DNA from: Ulota crispa
Taxonomy: Eukaryota; Streptophyta; Bryopsida; Orthotrichales; Orthotrichaceae
Assembly (NCBI GenBank): GCA_963920765.1
Contig: OY987245.1
Span: 17,810,727 to 17,874,726, forward strand
Direction of reading: 5' to 3'
DNA: 64,000 nt
Below are positions 51,301-60,300 of this stretch, one piece after another. Each line of letters opens with the position of its first letter. The stretch's first letter is position 1. The notes under the pieces are model-generated. The model was not told the DNA's origin and did no database searches. It was given only the letters and a program-made list of their open reading frames with translations. The translations under genes were made by a program, and so were the position numbers.

Positions 51301-54300
51301 GGTGTACTACAATTTTTTTTGATAATATTAAAGTTGATTTTTAAAATACCATGATCGTATTGATTAATGAAATCTAATTTTTATGTAAGGCATCTTTCAC
51401 ATGGCAATATTTTTGTTTTAGGTATCACCTAATTTCTATAAACAACTCAAAATACTAAAAGTTATTTTTATGTACTACGTTTTAGAATTGCTGTGTTATA
51501 TATCCAACACAATGGTTTGTGAAGTCCAAAACATGCTTAGTCAGTTATGCCGTGGTTTTGTGGAACCAAATACATCCAATTTCAGGTCTTACGTTTCTTC
51601 CTTGTTTGTCTTTCAAGTGGGCATAGTTATTTTGGTTTTAAGGTTATAGATTAGGATGTTGTTGTTTGCTATTATGGAAATTGAAATATATAGTTTGCAG
51701 AGGCATTTTTGGAGTGCTTTTTTAACATTAGTGTCATTTGTTACGAAATTTATTAAAATATCAATTTAATAATAAAATAATATAGAACAAAACCAATATT
51801 TTATTTATGAGGAGGACTTCTTTTTCTAAAAACTTCAATGATTTCTATAGGTTTAGTTTATTAAAAAAATAAGTATTATAAATTAAAGTACTAACAACAA
51901 GTGATTTTTTTGTTATAATAAAAAAATAGACAACAATTTGAATATTTACATAACACATGCATTTCGAGATGCATTTTCAAAATTTTGGAAACATGATGTT
52001 ATTAAGTTTACTAGATTTAACGCTCTCCATACTTTTGTAGACATAACGTTCTTAAAAAAATATTCAACCCGAAAAAATAACAAATAGAAGGAAGGACTTT
52101 TTTGGCTTGCTTTTGAAATAAAACCTTCAAGTATCTTATTGTATACTTACTAAAGTAAAAAAGAAGGACTAAAGTGCTCAACACGAAGGATTAAAGGAAT
52201 ATATGGATGTACAATTTAAAAAATGATTCTTTCTCTTCCAATTAAAAAACACTTGCAAAAAGATAATCTAAAATTTCATAACAAGTAAAAAAATACAATC
52301 TAATTTTTTTTAGATTTTAGAAAATATTAATAGAATGTTAATATTCAACTTTTGCTATATTATATTTTATTGGTTTTTAAAAAATAAGCATGATGCATTA
52401 GTCATAAACCAAATATTCAAACATTTGTAGAAGAGAGTGCATTGGATTTATGCATGTGATAAATTTTATAAGGATATTGGCAAAACATATATTTGAAAAT
52501 GAGCTTTCGCATGGGATGTTTTGGTGAAAACATTCCTAATGAAAAACCATCAAGCTCAGCTCCGGGACCAACTCTACTTGTTCTTTCTAATTTTCTCAGA
52601 GCCTGGGTATACAAATCTCCTAATGTGTTATAATGTGTTGTTATATTAAATATTAGTATTAATACAGTCATTAGTATAAAATGAACATTATTTTTGTGAT
52701 ACATGGTAATTAAAAATATAACACTTATATACCTTTTATAAAAATAAAATAAGGGAATTGATACATGTATCAACCCTTCTTGACTATTTTATCACACCTT
52801 ATTATACATGGTTAATATTCATAATATTAAAATAGGTGTGAACCAGAAGAAAAATATCACTAATTTTAAAATACAACTTGACATAAAAGATACAATTTTA
52901 TTTTGATTTTTCAACTCTTAATCCTGCTCACAATATCAATTAAAAAAAAAGTGAATTAAACTAAACCTATTTTAGATTTTTAAATTGATACTATGAGCAA
53001 GATTAAGAGCTGAAAAATAAAAATAAAATTGTACCTTCTATGTCAAGTTGTTTTTTCAAATTAGTAATGTTTTTCTTGTGATTCACACCTATTTTAATAT
53101 GGTAAATATTGACCATATATAATAGGGTGTGGTAGAATAGTCAAGAAAGGGTGGTACATGTATCAATTCCCATAAAATAAATGTCTAGTTTTAGTATTAA
53201 AATTTTTGATATTAATTTGAAGCTTAGAGTTATATGAAGTTTCAATATCTTTCTTTAACATCATAATAAAATTTATCTATATGTATAAGGAATTGCTAAA
53301 GCAATACCCTTATGTTGTTAACTCAACATCCCAAGTTTGTCCCAAGGACGTTTGTGAACGTTGTCACCATAGCTTGCACACGTCAAAAGAGCACAAAAGT
53401 TCAATTGACAATAGAAAATTAAAACACATTGTTTGGACAAATTGTGTCAAATTAAAATCTAGCAAACACCAAACAAACAATGATGTGGCATGTCTAACAC
53501 CAATTTTTAAATACAAGCACACTTCCATCATGGTTTGGGGCAACTTCCTTGACAATAAGATTTCAACATTGATCTTTATGCTGCCTAAATGACATACGGC
53601 AACCAACTTGAGGTGTTACCCTAACAATATAAGGGTGTTGCTTTAGCAATTCCCTATCCACATTATCTAAATTTAATTTGGAGAGAAATAAACAATAATA
53701 GAAATAAAATCTATAGGTATGTACCAGAAGTCTTTTCAATGTCAAGTAAGCATTTTTCCATCTCTTTTTAGCAATGGTATCAAGTTTAGTAATGTAGACA
53801 CCTCCGTCTGCATTTGCCATTGCTTCAAATGCCTTTTGTAATTTTCCTTGTTCAGTTTCTTGTTCTTCTTTTACCGTCTCATTAATATTTATAGGTTCTA
53901 ATGAATCTTCCCATGTAGGATTCCGTTCTAAAAAATCAGGTGCATCCTCAGGATCTTCAGTTTTTGCTCTGTTTTAAGGTATTGAAGTTAATTAATGTTG
54001 TACATGAATTCTACAATTGTGTGACTTGTTATGTAACTCAACCCCAAAAATATTGTTGAAATTTATTATTTTACAAAAAAGTTCAAGTAGTATGGTGACT
54101 CATTGATCTTCATTGATTGATTAAATAATTAATCTTCACAGTATTATGTATCCTTCAAACATCCTCCCTACCAATTCTACTCTTTATCACAAGAATATTC
54201 ACAAATAAAGGCACAGCTTCACAAAATAATTACAAATGGGGACACATCCACAATGCTCCTATAGCCATATAATTTAGTTGCCAAATCAAGAAGATTTCTC

Positions 54301-57300
54301 TCAATGTAAGCAAGTGCATTTTGGAAGGTATAGCATGGAGGGCACAAAGCTCATCATTTGTGAGCAATTTGGTCACTAGTGGATTCTTAGATGTACCAAA
54401 GAGCCACAATGAGCATCAAGCAGCTAGCAACAAGTGCAAGCAAAAAAGCAACAACATTGTTGCAGGTATGCCCCTATTTGTACATATTTTCACATTGTGA
54501 TGCTTCTTTAAAATAATTATGTGTTTTTGTGTGATCCAAAAAGAGAGAACAATCTTTATGTGCAATACGTTTCAAAAACATGGTACCATCCTTAGTCTTG
54601 CACCTTATAAAAAGGGGCAATTCACACTTGTCCCATGTCCCATGTCTCATTGAAATCTAAGAATCTAATTGATGTAAAGTCAAAAGGTGGGACTTGACTC
54701 TTCATACTATGTCTTAGATCTTACGTCTTGATTCATTGCATTTTGCTTACGTGGCAACACTTTTTGGAAGTTCTAACACCAAAAAAGACTAGACTGGCTA
54801 AACTTCACTCAAGGTATGGGTCAACCATTTTACCAAGTCCAACTTTCAACCCAAATCCCACCAATATTTTTGCATAAAATGTTGATATCTTTCTTTAATA
54901 CTTCTTTTGCCCCTAATAATTTGACAAAATTGATACCTCACATTGAGTTGGAACTAAAAAACAAAGATGGGAAAGATGGGACATGGGACGTAGTGTGAAT
55001 TGCCCCTGATTAATGAAACTTTCTAGTATGGGAGGAAAGGAAAAATCCAATTTTGAATGGATGGTATCTTACGTGGTCATTTCTTTGATGGTTTCAATCA
55101 CTGATAATGACCCTCTCCGGCTCTGAACTTTTAGGCTTTCAACATCTGGCTTTTGTTGTTCAACTGGAAGTATATTGCTTTGTAGATTGCTTTGTATGTT
55201 GCTTTGCAAGTTGGGTATGTTTGAGACCGAAGTCCGTGGAAGTAAACCAATGTTAATGTCCATAACTTCAGAGACAGGTTCCTTTGAGATTTCTTCAACT
55301 TGGACTTCTTTATTGTCAACTGGTGGAGGAAGAGGATCAGGGTACTCATTGTCTAGAAAGGACCAATCAATCACCGCGGATTCTGAAGGCGATTTTGCAT
55401 CTATGCTCTCAATTACAACCGGATTTGTAGGCCACCAAGACTCCGACGAATCCTCTTCTTCCACGTCACTATTTGTTGGCCACCAAGAACTCAATGCCGC
55501 TTCAAACACATTGCTCTCTGCCTCTTTTTCCTCTTCTTCATGAACTTCCCCTTTAATGTTCATTCTTTCACAAATCAGTTGTAACCATCTCATCGTTTGT
55601 GCTCTCAATAAAATCATAAATTTTTACAAACATACAAAACTGTACATTTACTAAACAATAAATGTTATGACTATTCATGTAATTTCGGAATTTGTTTGCG
55701 AAAGCAAAAGAAGATCTCCTAACGGTTGAGGGATCAATATCTCCCACTGTTTTGCAAAACATATGTTTTGCATAAATCTCTTGATGTTTTGCATATAATA
55801 TATGGAAAACATCAAGAAATTTCCTAATGTTTTGCATGTGGGTTATTATTTTTGGAGTTTGTAAAGTATAGAATTAATTGAATGTGTCATATAAATATTT
55901 TTATTATTTACAAGGAAGGCAAATCTTATGATGTGTGATGACCAAAAGAACAACCAACTAAACTAAAAAAAACATGGAACATTTAGACCATATAAGTAAA
56001 CCATATTACATTTTAAAATAGACACATAATGATCTTTGGTAATATAGCAATTTTCAATCTTTAGTATTAACCCTTTAATCCCTAAATGCCCAAGCCCTAT
56101 CTAGGCTTCTTGGACTTTCCATGACATTGAACAATCAATTAACCTTTTCATAAATTCCATCAAGTTTTTTTCAATTGTAATAGTACAAATTTAAACTAAA
56201 CATGTTAGTGATTACATGGAAAAAGAAAACACAACAATATCATTTATAGTTTGAAGACTATAACGTTTGAACATGAGGGTGTTAAAAGTACAAAAGTGAC
56301 TTAAAGCTTTCTAATCCTCATTTTACATGTCAAATTTGAAAAGTTGGTCACTAAAAAAATATGAGGTTTAAGGTCATTACATGTCTAACTCTAATCAATT
56401 TGCGGTTTTAAAATCTACTTCTACTTTTTTTTTAAATGGATTTCTAATGTGGATTTTTCTCCAAGCTCTAGTGTATTCAAGGCTCATTTTCAAGATCTTC
56501 CTACACTAGAAAACTCAAGATCGCAATGGATACCCTTGTACAAAATATTGAGTAGAAAAATCATCAACTTTCATTTTCAAAATCAGATTTTTGATGTTGA
56601 AAGTAGACTTCAAAACAAACTTTTATTGAAAAAAAAAATGAAAATAATGATTTGATAAAGTTTTATTCATCTTCAAAGTTTTGTAAAGACCCAAATCTGG
56701 TTGCTTGGGCATTTAGGAGTTAAGGACCAAACCTATTTTCACAAAATCCACTAAAAATAGGGGTTGTAAGCTTAGATGAGCAAATAACTCAAATATGGAC
56801 CCATTTTCAATAATCCAACCGTACAAATGGGAAGTACACCTTGTTTACTTTAAAGCACCAAAATTTTAGCTAGATTTACCATTAGAGGTGAAACATTATA
56901 ATGATTGAGTAAGCCATATGCGGAAAATCTCTAGTGTTCCATGCTTGTGTGGTTTTGAATGTTAATGCTTCATGCAGGCTTTGATTGAAAAGAGCCTTAC
57001 ATTTCTAGAAAGCAGGGTTCCCTACCTTTCCAACAAGACTAGTTTCACACAGAATAGACAAAAATAGCTATCATAAGGTGTAGCTAAGTGGACAAGAAGG
57101 GTAAAAAACCTACTTTCTTTGCTACCCTAAAATGGTTCTACAAGAAATTTGATAATTATTTTGGAAAATCCAATTGGGGAAAACAATCAAAAATTGGCCT
57201 GAAATGAAGGATGACATACTTTAAAGCCAAAATGACAACACCATTTTAGTAGATCTTCAAATACTACAATTATACTACTACCGTATTGAAAAACAATACA

Positions 57301-60300
57301 AGCGTATTTCTTTAGCAATTTGAAATTTTTTAGAATTGTGCAATTGAAATTTAACATTCTTCTTGGATGTTTGATGTATTGTGTTGTTGCTTTGATCCAT
57401 CTTTGACAAAAAATGGATACGTATTTTGAAGCCATGCCGTATAAACATCATTATTTGTCAACGCACATACCCAATTGCATTGTTATTTTTTTAAATAGAT
57501 GCAAAATTCTTGTGATCACATGCATTCTTCAAAACTAAATTCCAAATTATTGAGTGATTTCAACCTACAGGCCAAAAACCACTCCCACCGACCAAAACAT
57601 GGTTGCGTGGTCCTTAAAGGGTTAACAATTGGGGCAATCCATTCATTATTTGAATTTGCCAACAAAGTTATCTTATTTTATTTTAAAGTCAAAACAATGT
57701 TCCAAGGAAAATTAATGAGGTTTTTCTAAAACTGGAGTTGAAGTTGGTGGAATTGTAATGCTTTGTCCTAATCTATACTACTAAGTGAGAGCCTAGCCCT
57801 CGCTGACTCCTTGCCCTTTTCTAAAACCTTCTAGAACATTTTGGTGGAAGTTGAAGCAATAAAAGATGCCCTAAATATAAAACACCAGGCACCCTCTAAC
57901 CATGTCCTTTTCTAAAATCTTTTAGAACTTTTTGATGGAGGTTCAAGCAGTGAAGGATGTCCTAGTTATAAAACACCAAATGCCCTTTAATCATTTGCTA
58001 GAAAACCAACAATATGCCAAACTCTCCCTAGGAAAGCATTAAAGAGTAGCATTGTGATGAAGGCAATTTCTATTTTAGGTTTCAAAAAAGGACCAAAATG
58101 ACAATGCATCAAGGTTAGATTTTGAACTAGTTATGTAATATTGAATTTTTATGAAGTATATTATGACTAGATTCTAGACCTATTGATTTGTTAGATGTTG
58201 TTTTTTTTGTAAAGTTGAATCAACTTGAATGTTGCATTAGCTATACAAGTCCAACTCACACAAAGCGTGTGCATGTATACTAGTGGGAAATAAGAGGATG
58301 AAATGGTTGTGTTGTTTTGGCTTCTTTGTAGCCTAATCAATGGCTTTTTTTTTTTGCTACAAGTGGCCTCTTGTTGAATTGAATAGACATTGCAATGTAA
58401 GTGGATGCTTTTGTAAAAAGTGGACTGTCTCAACAAATTTAGATTAAAACTTATTAAGTGATATGCAAGAAGTTTAAAAAATAATAATGCTTCCCATTTT
58501 GTAAAAAAATTAGTGATGTTTCAATAACATAACAAACATTCTATAAGTAAAAAGTGCACATGTAAATAAAGGTGCTTGTTATTATTGAAGGCTCTTCAAT
58601 GCAAAGCCAATAACACATACGAAATAGTTGACAATTTCTATTTTCTCTCAATTAAGCTTCAAAAACCTAAGGGGTTGGTAGTTGAACTTTTTAAAGCTTT
58701 ATTTCTATAAAAGATTGATTTAGCATCTTTAACATTAATGAATACTTGAAAATGAAATATTCTTGTAAATAGTTAATCATTTGATTTTGAAGGTTCAACT
58801 ATTGGCTAGGCCTCAATGATTATAGTAGAGTGGTTGATATATACTAGTCCATGTATAAAGTGGAAGTCCACAAAATCCCACAAGAGGATTGGCAATTGTG
58901 AGACCCCCCTTATACGTTTCTTTTGTATTATTTATCACTTTGGAAATTTGCAATATTTTATTTTGATAATAATGGTATAAGAAGGTTTATGAGCCAGCTA
59001 TTGCAAATAAGAGCTTTATACTTTGCAAGTCATTGCAAGATATCTTGATCTTTGAGATATATTAAAGGTTTGGTTTCCATAATTGTATTTTGTTTGGTAT
59101 ATATAATTTTTAATATCATTATGTATATTTTGATTTTGGTGATTATTTTTAGTGTATTTTGAAAATTAAACAAATTTGAGAATTTATTGTTTTACAAGGA
59201 TCATGTGCTTTTATTGAATTTGTCCCACAAAAACAAAGACTGCCCAAAAAAATGTTTTTGAAAGCCCACTTCTTACATAAACTCTCATGTATAGTGTATA
59301 TTGAATGATTACAAGTTCAATTTGTTGAGTTCAATTCAATATTATCTAACCATCTTACATAGGATATTTATTAACTAAAGATTTATGCTTTATCAACAAA
59401 AACTAAAGTAGCATGTTTCGTATAGCACATTCTTACTATAAGATTAACAAATCCCAAAGAATAGCATGTTTAAGAAATTATATCTTACAAGTATGTCCTA
59501 CAACCATCATAATTTAAAAATAGTTGAAAATTAAGCAAGAAAAAAATGCTTTTGAATAGGCTAGTAATTTGAAATTTTAAATAAAGAATAATACTAGAAT
59601 TAGCAACCTTTTATTTTCAAGTTCTTTTTAGTTTACAAAAATAAAAAATATCATTAGCAAATTCATTTTCAACTAGAACTTTGTTTTTATTATGATAAAC
59701 AAAACATAGAGAGGTTTGAAAGTGAAAAGCCTTAAGAATTAACAAAATTATATTGCAATTTTGTGGTATTGAAATTTTGAAAAGGAATTTTTTGCAAGAA
59801 CTTTCAATTTTATGTGATTGCTTTTTTGCAGAGTGATTTTTTGTTGTCAAACTAAACTTTTAACCACTTAGATAACATTATAAAACAATTACAAATTTAC
59901 TTTGAAAAGTACTATAAATATCAATTAAATTTTATAACTTTTTTAGGGTAACTGCTAAATTTCATTTGTACATATCATGAGAATAGACCTATTATTAAAA
60001 ATCTTAAAGTAAAAAAGTAGAAACAATTTATAATACAAAATTAAAACATTAAAAGTTATACCACTTGTACCAATTAGTTGTTGATCCTCAATAATTGGTT
60101 CTTTCATGATTGGCTTTGAATCATTTTCTTTTCCACTTGATTCTTGAACAATTAGTTCTTTTGGGTTTGGCTCCAAAATGAAACTTCCTTTTCCAGTTTG
60201 ATTTGTTGAAAGTTGCATTGAATCTTGTATTGGAATGATTGATTCTTTTCCAAGAAGATCTTGTACAATGAGTTTTTGTGGAAGAGATTCTTCCACAATA

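Noticed and set aside
52417..52773. 118-codon - strand frame as one exon
   Set aside because: Only its middle part (exon 5) is channel sequence. The start is foldback-element DNA and the tail lies past a donor whose phase fits exon 6.
53281..53592. 103-codon + strand frame
   Set aside because: Lies entirely within a TA-flanked MITE and has no protein-like features.
55175..55543. 122-codon + strand frame
   Set aside because: Antisense shadow of channel exon 3. No independent support.
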